A DNA stretch of 64,000 bases, from contig JAUIFE010000025.1 in NCBI GenBank assembly GCA_030429565.1, positions 1-64,000 on the forward strand. The letters run 5' to 3'. Below are positions 1 to 8,309 of this stretch, one piece after another. Made by a program: the position numbers and the translations under genes. A model generated the notes under the pieces. The model saw only the letters and a list, made by a program, of their open reading frames with translations, searched no databases and had not been told where the DNA came from. Position 1 is the first letter of the stretch, and every line of letters begins with the position of its first letter. The stretch comes from Holophagae bacterium (GTDB lineage: Bacteria > Acidobacteriota > Holophagae > Acanthopleuribacterales > Acanthopleuribacteraceae).

Positions 1-185
1 ATGGCGCGCGTTGTTTTGGAAGGGCGACCTTGCATGGGCGCCAATTGTTTGCCTATTGCGCCTCGGAAGGCGTGGCGCGTTCGTGTGTTCGTATTGTCGG
101 TTGCTTGGTTGCGCGATGTTTCTTTTGTAGGCGGCTTTGCCGGCGCCTCATTGGTCGCCGCTTCCGCCCCTGAGGAAGCGTTTGA
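1..185 (+). repeat. Left arm of a dispersed repeat, inverted relative to 838-1127
   Basis: Read on the plus strand, this stretch matches the reverse complement of 838-1022. Shared blocks occur in the same order: a GGAAGGGCGxCCTTGC block, GCCTCGGAAGG, GGCGCG, GTTCGT, TTGGTTGCGCG, GTGGGCGGCTTTG-like and TTCCGCC. The alignment is imperfect, with substitutions and small gaps. Together the two blocks flank the GxxExxY gene at 285-680 as inverted repeats. The repeat may continue left of the window. A short open frame covers it, but the homology to the non-coding copies argues that it is not a gene. Confidence 0.6.
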
Positions 186-284
186 CGCTATAGTTTTTTG
201 AATTTCTTTTTTTTGTGGCGGGTTTATTGATCACTTGCTAGGGTGCGAGAAACATCCTCATTAAAATTTTAAAAGTTGGTCCGA

Positions 285-680
285 ATGCTTGAATTTGAAG
301 ATCTGTCTGGTTGTGTGATCGGAGCGGCAATTGATGTGCATCGTGAACTCGGCCCTGGATTTTTGGAGTCCATCTACGAATCCGCCTTGTGTATCGCTAT
401 GACCAATCGCGGGTTGAAATTCCAAAAACAGTATCCTGTCCAGGTTCATTATCAAGGCGTAGTGGTCGGCCGGCATCGCCTGGATTTGCTTGTCGAAAAT
501 GCCTTGATTGTCGAATTAAAAGCCTCAAAATGCATTACCCAAATGCACATTGCCACCGCAGGCTCGTACCTTAAAGCGACCGGCCTAGAAAATGCTTTGC
601 TCCTGAACTTCTCATCATTGAGGCTTGAAATAAAAAGGTTAGGCGGCAAAAACCATAAGGCCGACCACCATGACAGTTAA
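285..680 (+). CDS. GxxExxY family protein (PD-(D/E)XK nuclease-like)
   Basis: This 131-residue protein carries the signature that names the GxxExxY family (TIGR04256/PF13366): HRELGPGFLESIYE near residues 19-32, with GFLESIY as the motif. The family is predicted to have a PD-(D/E)XK nuclease-like fold. RLDLLVENALIVELKA (about residues 65-80) fits the D...ExK core, followed by the usual YLKATGLENALLLNF stretch. Length is close to the family norm. I chose the ATG at 285; a TTG at 276 in the same frame is possible and neither has a clear ribosome-binding site. Family members are found in repeat-rich or mobile DNA, and here the gene lies between inverted copies of a dispersed repeat, which fits a mobile or recently inserted unit. 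Its function is not established. Confidence 0.85.
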   Translation: MLEFEDLSGCVIGAAIDVHRELGPGFLESIYESALCIAMTNRGLKFQKQYPVQVHYQGVVVGRHRLDLLVENALIVELKASKCITQMHIATAGSYLKATGLENALLLNFSSLRLEIKRLGGKNHKADHHDS

Positions 681-837
681 GAAACACGCCCGCTTTAACA
701 GCTAAACGAGGCATTTCTTTGCAGCGAAGGCGAAAACCTATTGGACATGTCCCCATATTGTTGCCTTGCTGTGCTCACCGGCTTCTGGCAACAGGTTCCA
801 TACCGTAACGATCTCGGTGGGATCGAACATGGCCAAG

Positions 838-1127
838 AACGAAAGCAATAGGGCCAACCCATCCGAGGCGGAACGGGCGACAAATAAGACGATGACAAAG
901 CCGCCCACAAAAAAACAACGCGCAACCAAACCGATGCAAAAGACGAACAAACAAGCGCGCTAATCCTTCCGAGGCGGTGGTGGTATCGGATGGGGTCGGC
1001 GGCAAGGCCGCCCTTCCAAACAACGCGAAACCAAGCTGGGGAAAAGACGAACAAAAAAAACGCGCTAATTCTTCCGAGGCGGTGGTGGTATCGGATTGGG
1101 TCGGCGGCAAGGCCGCCCTTCCCCTCA
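838..1127 (-). repeat. Three tandem ~107 bp repeat units
   Basis: Two well-conserved units begin near 940 and 1047. Each runs GACGAACAAA, GCGCTAATxCTTCCGAGG, CGGTGGTGGTATCGGAT, GGGTCGGCGGCAAGGCC, GCCCTTCC. A more diverged unit precedes them from about 838 (CCATCCGAGGCGGAACGG). The last unit ends at the 3' end of the ThrE-like exporter gene. The array is inverted relative to the copy at 1-185, and 681-837 between the nuclease gene and the array holds nothing else I recognise. Open frames across it are by-products of the repeat. Confidence 0.7.
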
Positions 1128-2348
1128 GAAGGGGGTTTTGGGTGGTAGTAAGACGTTGGCGAAGATGAGTCCCGCGACCAATGCGATCCCCGCAAATGTC
1201 ATGGCGAAGCCGGTTTCGACGCCGGTCAGGGTTTGTTTTTCCAAGAGGGACGATATGCTTTTGAAGCCGATACTGCCAGGAACCAGCAACATGATACCGG
1301 GCACCAGCATGATCGTCGCCGGGCGTTTCATGATGCGGGCGAAGACGTTGCTCATTAGGCCGAGGAACAGCGCCGCCAGGAAGCCGCCCATTTGGGCGTC
1401 GATGATGTTGCCGGCATGCATCGCGGCCAGGAACGAGCTAACTCCTGAAAGGAAGACCCAGCCGATGTGACGGGGATTGGCGCGAAATAGGATTGCGAAT
1501 GATAAGGCGACGATGACCAGCGCCGGCCATTGAGTCCAATCGGGCAAGGCTTGCGGGGCACCTGTCACAACCGGGTAGGGAAGGAGTTTCTCGATCTGGC
1601 CGCCTAAGCCGATGCCAAACCCAAGCAACAGAAAAAAAACACCGGCATTGGCCAAGCGCGAGGTGCCCGACACCAAATGACCCGTCGCCAGTTCGACCAT
1701 GCCGACGGTCAAACTCAATCCTGGCAGCAACACGATGAGGCCGGTCACGGTCGGGATGTACAGCGACATGGGCCCGAGCAGGAGGGTTGCGCTTTTCGCA
1801 AGCGCGATTGCTCCGATGGCCGCTAAGGGGGCGATCAAGCGGCCGACCGCTTCTAAACGCGGCGCCAGCAGGACCAATATGCCGACCAAAGTGCCGATGA
1901 CCGCACTCACCAATATTTCGCGCCAGCCGCCGCCGAACAAACGCGCGGCGCCCGCCGAACCCAACATGAAGCAGAGCAAGGTCAACATCGCGCCATAGCG
2001 GTCGGGCTGTGCTTGAATTGCTTCGAGTTCGCGACGAGCCTCGGCCACACTGATCGTTTTGTGACCCAGCGCTTGCGCCAACTGGTCTACTGCATCGAGT
2101 TTTTCGAGGTTAATGTCGGCCGCGACGCCGCGAATAAAGTAGGTGCGACGTGATTCACCTTCACCAAAAGAGGCGAAGATCGAGGTTGGCGCCACGTAGA
2201 ACTGACCCGTTAAGCCAAGAACCTGGTTAATGTGGTCCATGGCATCCTCAATACGGTGCGAGGGTAAGCCGTACCGCTGCAGCGCCATTGCCAAATCGAT
2301 GGACAGGTTGATGGGGGAATGAGTATCGCGATCAGACACAGCAGACAT
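1125..2348 (-). CDS. Threonine/serine exporter family protein (fused ThrE)
   Basis: A 407-residue integral membrane protein of the ThrE type, expected to export threonine or serine across the inner membrane. The N-terminal half (about residues 10-125) matches the ThrE soluble domain (PF06738): LAMALQRYGLPSHRIED, then YVAPTSIFASFG. About ten hydrophobic segments follow. The last third (GWVFLSGVSSFLAAMHAG, FARIMKRPATIMLVPGIM, LVPGSIGFKS) matches the second ThrE domain (PF12821), so both halves lie in one chain. The chosen ATG at 2348 sits 6-7 bases after a GAGGTG site; a longer frame to 2402 lacks one. No partner gene adjoins it, and its stop touches the repeat array. Confidence 0.88.
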   Translation of the reverse strand: MSAVSDRDTHSPINLSIDLAMALQRYGLPSHRIEDAMDHINQVLGLTGQFYVAPTSIFASFGEGESRRTYFIRGVAADINLEKLDAVDQLAQALGHKTISVAEARRELEAIQAQPDRYGAMLTLLCFMLGSAGAARLFGGGWREILVSAVIGTLVGILVLLAPRLEAVGRLIAPLAAIGAIALAKSATLLLGPMSLYIPTVTGLIVLLPGLSLTVGMVELATGHLVSGTSRLANAGVFFLLLGFGIGLGGQIEKLLPYPVVTGAPQALPDWTQWPALVIVALSFAILFRANPRHIGWVFLSGVSSFLAAMHAGNIIDAQMGGFLAALFLGLMSNVFARIMKRPATIMLVPGIMLLVPGSIGFKSISSLLEKQTLTGVETGFAMTFAGIALVAGLIFANVLLPPKTPF

Positions 2349-3041
2349 GACAAACACCTCGTGTCTTATCTTATCTGAAGCCCTGCATGGCGAATGTCTC
2401 AAATTGGTAACAAAACAGGCTGTTCTAGCCGACCCTGGTGCCCAGGGTAGACAGTTGGCGGTGAGCCGACGCCATTCGATGCTAAGTATCGTACTTTTTG
2501 GGTGATAGCTGAATCACCGGCCATCTCGATTGAGCGCTCAACAGGTCATGTGCCGTCTTTTCGCGTTGATGGGTCGATACGGTCAATGGGTTCGTGGGGT
2601 AATAAAACGGCTTGAGTTTTGAAAATTTAGTCGGCCGTTTTTACGCCATGCGGTGTTGGTACCGCTCGAGCAAGGGGGCTTCGGGTTGTCCAGGATGAAG
2701 CGTGCCGCCGGGTAAAAATTGCTTATTTGACGCGGGCCTTGTGGTCGTTGGGGTGGGGAAGCGTGCGAGCGAACAAGGGTTTTCAACTGCTTGGCGGCGG
2801 GGCGCTTACACGCGAGGGTCCGATATTTTTTACCGCCTTAAAAATCACAGAGAATGCTTTGTGATTGTTGTAAGTGGCGGAAACTAATTGAGATGGCTGT
2901 TATAGGTAACATGTCTGAAGCCATGGTGGGCGCGCTGTTGGCTTGCGATGAGGTGCTACTGTTTTAATCTAACTTTTCCACAAGAACAGTCTTATTTGTG
3001 GAAAATCCCGGTAAAGTACTTGAATTCCTGTGTTTTTTTAC
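2349..3041. other. Intergenic region, no gene seen
   Basis: This stretch between the exporter and the small gene at 3128 contains only short frames without ribosome-binding sites or recognisable products. Base composition becomes AT-rich after about 2820, leading into the promoter at 3042-3070. I see no RNA gene or repeat. Confidence 0.5.
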
Positions 3042-3070
3042 TTGGCAGAATAAAAAATAATCGTTATAGT
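3042..3070 (+). promoter_or_regulatory. Sigma-70-type promoter for the 88-residue protein gene
   Basis: TTGGCA (3042-3047) and TATAGT (3065-3070) are separated by exactly 17 bases in an A/T-rich stretch. Transcription would start near 3077, about 50 bases before the ATG at 3128. Confidence 0.6.
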
Positions 3071-3127
3071 GCCTTTAACTGTTCTAAAGATCATTCATCT
3101 ATCTTCTCATCATCTCTTGGAGGGAAA

Positions 3128-3394
3128 ATGCGCTTCAAATTTTTCCCAGGCTCGGAGCTTAGTCCGCCCTTTTTACTGGGGGGGATTGTCGATTTGGACC
3201 GCCCGCAACACCTGGTCGCGAACCTGTTCATTAACGACGAAAACGAAATTCAACTCAAGCCGATTGGTGATTTAGCGGAACCGCAAATGACCGAATTGGA
3301 AAACTTTGCCAAAGATATTCCCTTTCATGAATACTCTCGGGTACCCATTGAAAGCATCATGCACTACACATCCCGTCGCCGGGCAATGTGCTAA
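3128..3394 (+). CDS. Small hypothetical protein (88 aa)
   Basis: I do not recognise this protein. It is 88 residues, soluble and mildly acidic, starting MRFKFFPGSELSPPF and ending YTSRRRAMC. A short hydrophobic stretch (PPFLLGGIVDLD) precedes a charged region. The ATG at 3128 follows a strong GGAGGG site with a 4-base gap; a longer frame from 2948 would cross the promoter and is unlikely. It is the sole gene of a compact transcription unit: a TTGGCA-17-TATAGT promoter upstream and a GC-rich hairpin with T-runs at 3531-3566 downstream. That arrangement is the main reason to believe it is expressed. Confidence 0.65.
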   Translation: MRFKFFPGSELSPPFLLGGIVDLDRPQHLVANLFINDENEIQLKPIGDLAEPQMTELENFAKDIPFHEYSRVPIESIMHYTSRRRAMC

Positions 3395-3530
3395 TCCGGT
3401 TCGAATCGCTGTTTGAATGGTGATAGAACACTATATCTTGTTGTGTGTAATTAAGATGCGCCAAGATATTATAGGTGATAACGAAACTGTATGACCTGGC
3501 GTCGACTTTTTTGTCGGCTGTTCTAACCGG

Positions 3531-3566
3531 AGGCGGTCTTGTGATGACCGCCTGTTTTACGTTTTA
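3531..3566 (+). terminator. Rho-independent terminator
   Basis: AGGCGGTC (3531-3538) and GACCGCCT (3546-3553) form a perfect 8-bp stem with a 7-base loop, followed by GTTTTACGTTTTAT. It would end the transcript of the gene at 3128-3394. Confidence 0.65.
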
Positions 3567-3600
3567 TAGGTGAATGTGCCGACATGCATGATGTTTCTTT

Positions 3601-3816
3601 TTATGCGGTCAGGCTTTTCATTTCAAATATGAGCTGTTTAATGGCTTGGTCGTAACAGTTGGGGCACACACCGTGGCTCACTTGACGACTGGGCATCGTG
3701 CCCTCAGGCAGCACCCGCCAGGTGGTTTTGTTAAGGCGTGCCGCGTGGCAGTACATGCAGACGGCGTGAACCTTGTCGCGGGCGGCTTCGATAGGGGACT
3801 GCGTGGCGGTGTGCAT
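3601..3816 (-). CDS. Small four-cysteine protein with SHGxCPxC motif
   Basis: This 71-residue protein has CMYC at about residues 20-23 and SHGVCPNC at about 47-54, a likely four-cysteine metal site. The spacing and the SHG-[IVL]-CP-x-C signature resemble a short C-terminal module attached to many bacterial PAS or response-regulator proteins (CxxCxxxRxxxGxW ... SHGxCPxCxE). Here the module stands alone with no sensor domain. The ATG at 3816 is preceded by TTGGAG with a 7-base gap; the frame can be extended to 3888 without a better site. The next minus-strand gene is far away. Function is unknown; a small metal-binding signalling adaptor is one possibility. Confidence 0.55.
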   Translation of the reverse strand: MHTATQSPIEAARDKVHAVCMYCHAARLNKTTWRVLPEGTMPSRQVSHGVCPNCYDQAIKQLIFEMKSLTA

Positions 3817-3999
3817 CGTTTTGCTCCAAGAGACAGCATTCGGATTATTGATTTGCAAGAAGTGTACCGGTTTCTTGTGAAGACACAATTTCGGGCCGGT
3901 CTTCCGGTTCCTATCTTTAAGTACGCCTGCGCCTTCGAGGGATACATGGCTTTTAACTTACGCCTCATTTTTTTTAAGATCGGCGATCGGTTATCCATG

Positions 4000-4047
4000 G
4001 CTGATCTCAAGGGCGATCCAATGGGTGAGATCGCCCTTGAGGTCAGC
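4000..4047. repeat. 19-bp stem inverted repeat
   Basis: GCTGATCTCAAGGGCGATC (4000-4018) pairs with 4029-4047 at 18 of 19 positions, the exception being a possible G-U pair, across a 10-base spacer. There is no T-run on either strand, so it is not a standard terminator. It lies about 180 bases upstream of the minus-strand gene at 3816 and 630 upstream of the permease gene. Confidence 0.6.
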
Positions 4048-4681
4048 ACTCGGTGGGGGGCTCAATATCATAGTTGGCTTGGATACGGCCCTCTACACTA
4101 TGAGTGACGAAAAAGGGACGTGGGTTGCGGGCTCACGTGCCGTGGATTAAATCCACATGCACCGCATCCACCCTTAAATGCGTAAAATTGAGCAGAAAAG
4201 TGACAGCTAATTTGCAGGGCCCGCCGTTTTTTTGTTGCGGGCGGAAGGTTGGGCGCCCCTTACTCTCGCAGCCGTCTTCCTTGAACCTGTCGGCTTAGGT
4301 TCGGTGGTTACCTGCAAGAGATGGGTGAGAAAGGCATTGTTAAAAGTGCGGCTGCGCTTGGCGCTAAGCGGCGCGGTACTTCGTGACGATTTGGGCCAAG
4401 ACTTTAGGCTGCAACGGTTTGTAACTTTGACCAACATCAAACAGGTTTCGCGCTGCCTAAGTTGAAACCTATCTTAAGCCTCTTTGTCGCGTGTGGTCGC
4501 CTGGCCGTTTAGCCGGTGCCGGCGACCACGAGCGCGCACCTTGCTTCTTTGTCCCTTTGGTGGGGCTGTCCTGTGAGCCGCGATTTTTACGGTCCGTACT
4601 CTCGGTTTATCCGTAGTAAAATGAGGCGCTTTTTCCAGTTCCGCGCTTATTTGTTTTATTTCGGCCCAGGGGAGGCGACTC
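4048..4681. other. Intergenic region upstream of the permease
   Basis: No convincing gene. Overlapping short frames on both strands lack ribosome-binding sites and recognisable products. A GC-rich leader ends in the AGGGGAGG site that serves the gene at 4682. Confidence 0.45.
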
Positions 4682-7600
4682 GTGCGTGCATTACGACATT
4701 ACTGGCGAATTCATGTGGCGGTCTTGCTCGGCGTCGCCGTGGCAGCATCGATTTTGATAGGTGCACTTATGGTCGGTGACTCGGTACGTGCCGGTTTAGC
4801 GCGTTTGGCTTTCGAGCGTCTGGGTCGCGTCGATATCGCGCTGACGCCTGGCCGATTCTTTTCCACCGATCTCGCCGCCCGCTTACAGGACGTTTTGCCC
4901 GGTGACGAGCAGACGCAAGTTGTGCCGGTGATTACCTTGCCCGCCTTTGCCCGTGGCCCGCAGGCGCGGGTTTCTGGTGTTCAGATCCTTGGGGTAACCG
5001 ATGCCTACAACCACTTGTTCGACGAGGCCGGTCTGCCCGACTTCCCCACCCAGGCCGGCGGTTTTCCTCCCGTCATTCTCAACCAAAGTCTGGCTGAGGC
5101 CCTTGCCGTTTCAGTGGATGACGACATTCTATTTCAGTTTGCCAATCCGAGCGAAGTTAATCGCGAAGCTGTTTTGGCGCACAAAGACGAAAGTGAAAGC
5201 CTTGGTCGCCTGCGTTTGCGCGTGGCCGCCGTGGTGCCTGATCGTGGTGCCGGTGGCTTTGCTTTGCGCGCCGCACAGGCCGGCGTCTACAACGCTTTTG
5301 TGCCGATTTCCCGTTTGCAACGTCGTTTAGAGCGCCCCGACCAAGCGAATCTCTTGCTCATTCATGGCAACGACACCGTTAAGAATGCGCTCGACGGCGC
5401 CCTAAAAGACGTGCTGACGCTCGCCGATTACGGCTTGAGCGCGCGGCTTGGCCAAGATGCCGTCACCATCGAGAGTCATGTCTTTTTCCTGCCCACCTCG
5501 GCAACCCATATTCTCAGCCAAGTCGATCACGGGCAAACCCCCGCTTTTTCCGTGTTTGCCTATCTGGCCAACCAGCTCAAGACCGGCGAAAAAAGCGTTC
5601 CTTATAGCACTGTTGCCGCCGTTGACCCCGCCGAGGCTGCCTCCTTGTTTTCCTTTAGTGTCGGCTCTGCTGCCTTGCCCGAGGACGGTGTTTGGCTTAA
5701 CCAATGGGCCGCCGATGCGCTGGGTGCCAAGCTCGGGGATCGCCTAACCATGCGTTACTTTGCCGTGCAAGGCGATGGGCGCAGCAGCGAACAGCAGGCT
5801 GAGTTCACCGTCGCCGGCGTCGTTGCCATGCAGGGGGTCGCCGTCGATGAGCACTTGGTTCCCGTCTTCCCCGGTATTGAAGACGCTGATAATATCGCCG
5901 ATTGGAATCCGCCCTTTGAAATGGATCTCAATGCGATTCGACCCGAGGATGAAGCGTACTGGGATCAGTACCGCGCTGCGCCCAAGGCTTTTATCCATCC
6001 TAATCGGGCCGCGGCGCTGTGGCACAATCGTTTCGGCGAGGCGACCGGCTTCCGCATCAGTGCCGCCGACCCGCAAGCCGCGCTGATTCAATGGGGCGAC
6101 ACCCTGTTGTCTGGTTTGCAGCCGCAAGATGGTGGCTGGGCGCCGTTCCATCTGCGCGAGGCCGCCCGCAAGGGCTCGCAAGGTGCCACCGATTTTACCG
6201 GTCTGTTTATCGCGCTAAGTTTCTTTTTAATTGCCGCCGCGCTCGGTCTTGTCGGTATGCTCATGCGGCTCGCCGTGGCCATGCGTGCCCGTGAAATTGG
6301 TTTGCGGTTGGCGACCGGCTTCACCGTTGGCAAAGTCCGTACACTTTTTCTCAAAGAAGGTTTGTTGCTATCAACGATTGGTTCTGGTACCGGTGTTCTC
6401 GGCGCCGTGGCCTACGGTCATATTATTATGTACGGCCTGACGCACTGGTGGTCTCTCGGTGACGTTTCCTTTTCCTGGGTGTTCCAGTGGCAAACAGTGC
6501 TGATTGGGTGGACCATCTCCGTGTTGATCTCCTTGGCAACCATTGCCTGGTCGGTGCGCGCGCTGACCCAGGCCGCACCGGTCTCGCTGCTGGCCATGCG
6601 ATTTGCCGCCGCGACTCAGGGTTCCGGGAAAACCGCCAAGCTGATTCGCGTGGCGGCAGTATTGGGTATGGCCGCCTCGATGGTGGTGATTGCCATGGAC
6701 CCCCACGCCGTTCCGGCTTACTTCGGACTGGGTAGCTGTTTATTGTTTGGCTACTTGGCTCACCTTGCCGTGCGCTTGTCATCGGCAGTCGAAGGGGCGG
6801 CCTTTGACGGCTGGTTGGCGCTTTCGCGTCGCAACATGATTCGTTTTTCCGGTCGCTTTTTGTTGGCTGTATCCTTGGTGGCTTTTGCCTGCTTTACCTT
6901 GGTCATGACCGGACTTAGCAAACATCAAGGCGGTTATGACGTCGATGTGCCCGCCGGTCCGGCGGGCGGTTTTGCGCTCATCGGACAAAGCGATGTGCCT
7001 TTTTATCGTGGTGCCGACGCCTGGCGTGCCGACGCCGAAGATGATCTTCTCGCCGCCATGCGCGATGCAGGCGAGGTCGTGCCGATGCGTTTGTTGCCAG
7101 GGGACGACAGTAGTTGTTTAAACCTGTTTGCGCCACAACGACCGCGCATTACCGCCGTGCCCGATAGCGCCTTGTTAGCCGATCGCTTTACCTTTACCGC
7201 CATGCTGACCGAGACCGATCAGCCCTGGACTTTGTTGGATCAAACCTTTGACGACGGGGCCATTCCGGTGATCGGCGACTTTAACTCGGTCCAGTGGATT
7301 CTCAAAAGTGGCTTGGGCAAAGATATTATTTACGAGAAACCGGGTGGTGGCAGCCTGCGCTTGCGGTTGGTCGCCTTGGTGAACAAAAGTATTTTTCAAA
7401 GTGAACTGATTATGGCGGAATCTTCGTTTCTCAAGGCTTTCCCTGAGGAAAGCGGCTACCGTTCATTTTTGCTCGATCCGGCGCCTGGCCAAGACCTGCG
7501 TGTGTTGGCGGGTGCCCTTGAAAATGAATATGCCGATTTCGGTCTGGACTTTACTTTGGCCGATGACCTACTGGCCGCTTACCACCGCATTGAAAACACC

Positions 7601-7978
7601 TATATTTCCATTTTTCAGGCGTTAGGTGGTTTGGGTTTACTGCTGGGCACGCTGGGTTTAGCGGTGATTGTTCTGCGCAATGCGATTGAGCGCCGTGCCG
7701 AGTTTGCCTTGCTACGCGCTGTAGGTTTCTCACGACGGCGCATTATGTGGATGCAGTTTGGTGAGGCCGTTTTGATTTTGGTGCAGGGGATAGCCGTCGG
7801 CACCGTGGCCGCTGCGCTTTCCGCGTTGCCGCGGTTAATGGAACAGGGGGGTGGCGCGCAAACGGCCGAGGTCGGCTTAACCTTGCTGTTGGTGTTGTTG
7901 GTCGGGTTGGCGACGACCCTGCTCTCGGTATGGCAAACGGCGTCGGCGCCGATTATAGAAAGTTTAAAAAGCCAGTAA
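4682..7978 (+). CDS. Large FtsX/MacB-like ABC transporter permease
   Basis: A 1098-residue inner-membrane permease with the duplicated FtsX layout. TM1 lies at about residues 11-32 (HVAVLLGVAVAASILIGALM). A long periplasmic domain follows, then the first FtsX block at about 505-650 with REIGLRLATGFTVGKVRTLF, more TM helices, a second large extracytoplasmic region, and a C-terminal FtsX block at about 970-1090 with RRAEFALLRAVGFSRRRIMW. The GTG start at 4682 follows AGGGGAGG with a 6-base gap. The family works with an ABC ATPase in lipoprotein or toxin export or in envelope remodelling. No ATPase gene lies next to it in this window, so the partner must be encoded elsewhere. It converges with the next gene, with only four bases between the stop codons. 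Confidence 0.85.
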   Translation: MRALRHYWRIHVAVLLGVAVAASILIGALMVGDSVRAGLARLAFERLGRVDIALTPGRFFSTDLAARLQDVLPGDEQTQVVPVITLPAFARGPQARVSGVQILGVTDAYNHLFDEAGLPDFPTQAGGFPPVILNQSLAEALAVSVDDDILFQFANPSEVNREAVLAHKDESESLGRLRLRVAAVVPDRGAGGFALRAAQAGVYNAFVPISRLQRRLERPDQANLLLIHGNDTVKNALDGALKDVLTLADYGLSARLGQDAVTIESHVFFLPTSATHILSQVDHGQTPAFSVFAYLANQLKTGEKSVPYSTVAAVDPAEAASLFSFSVGSAALPEDGVWLNQWAADALGAKLGDRLTMRYFAVQGDGRSSEQQAEFTVAGVVAMQGVAVDEHLVPVFPGIEDADNIADWNPPFEMDLNAIRPEDEAYWDQYRAAPKAFIHPNRAAALWHNRFGEATGFRISAADPQAALIQWGDTLLSGLQPQDGGWAPFHLREAARKGSQGATDFTGLFIALSFFLIAAALGLVGMLMRLAVAMRAREIGLRLATGFTVGKVRTLFLKEGLLLSTIGSGTGVLGAVAYGHIIMYGLTHWWSLGDVSFSWVFQWQTVLIGWTISVLISLATIAWSVRALTQAAPVSLLAMRFAAATQGSGKTAKLIRVAAVLGMAASMVVIAMDPHAVPAYFGLGSCLLFGYLAHLAVRLSSAVEGAAFDGWLALSRRNMIRFSGRFLLAVSLVAFACFTLVMTGLSKHQGGYDVDVPAGPAGGFALIGQSDVPFYRGADAWRADAEDDLLAAMRDAGEVVPMRLLPGDDSSCLNLFAPQRPRITAVPDSALLADRFTFTAMLTETDQPWTLLDQTFDDGAIPVIGDFNSVQWILKSGLGKDIIYEKPGGGSLRLRLVALVNKSIFQSELIMAESSFLKAFPEESGYRSFLLDPAPGQDLRVLAGALENEYADFGLDFTLADDLLAAYHRIENTYISIFQALGGLGLLLGTLGLAVIVLRNAIERRAEFALLRAVGFSRRRIMWMQFGEAVLILVQGIAVGTVAAALSALPRLMEQGGGAQTAEVGLTLLLVLLVGLATTLLSVWQTASAPIIESLKSQ

Positions 7979-7982
7979 AGAG

Positions 7983-8309
7983 CTAGTGACGCGTGACTGT
8001 ATCGAGCACCATGAGATGGCGTGGGCTCAATTTGAGACGGTCTTGGCGGTTGTGGAGCAGGCGTTCGAAGTTGTTGCGGTCGCCGTGTTCGGGTGGCCGT
8101 TCGGTGTAAAGGGGATCGAAGGGATCGTCTTCACAAAAGCCTTCTGCTTCGGCGCGACTATCGCTATTCAGTAACAACAATAGCTCGGTAGCGAGATCGG
8201 GTTGACTGCGCATCAGTTCGCGTACGTAGGTTCTTTGCTGCTCTTGGGCCAGGCCGGTGCAGGCGTGGAAATGCTGTTCGAGTTGGTGCCAGGTAGATTG
8301 ATGTTCCAT
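7983..8309 (-). CDS. Small helical protein resembling the N-terminal segment of acidobacterial Ser/Thr kinases
   Basis: A 108-residue acidic protein starting MEHQSTWHQLEQHFHAC, with a pattern W..L...F..C..L....R..Y...L....PDLATELLLLL. This resembles the leader found before the catalytic domain in many acidobacterial and planctomycete protein kinases (W..l..lf..al.l....R..fl......d..l..e...LL), but no kinase domain follows. The ATG at 8309 has AGGA with a 7-base gap; a GTG at 8315 is an alternative. It could be a stand-alone adaptor or a remnant of a lost kinase gene. A complete kinase lies at 10857-13349, and that one lacks such a leader. The resemblance is my inference from pattern only. Confidence 0.5.
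   Translation of the reverse strand: MEHQSTWHQLEQHFHACTGLAQEQQRTYVRELMRSQPDLATELLLLLNSDSRAEAEGFCEDDPFDPLYTERPPEHGDRNNFERLLHNRQDRLKLSPRHLMVLDTVTRH

Noticed and set aside
838..1127. Possible CRISPR-like array in the tandem repeat
   Set aside because: The units are about 107 bp and contiguous, with no short repeats separated by unique spacers and no cas genes.
3394..3420. GGTTCGAATC resembling a tRNA T-loop
   Set aside because: No paired T-stem, anticodon arm or acceptor stem can be built around it.
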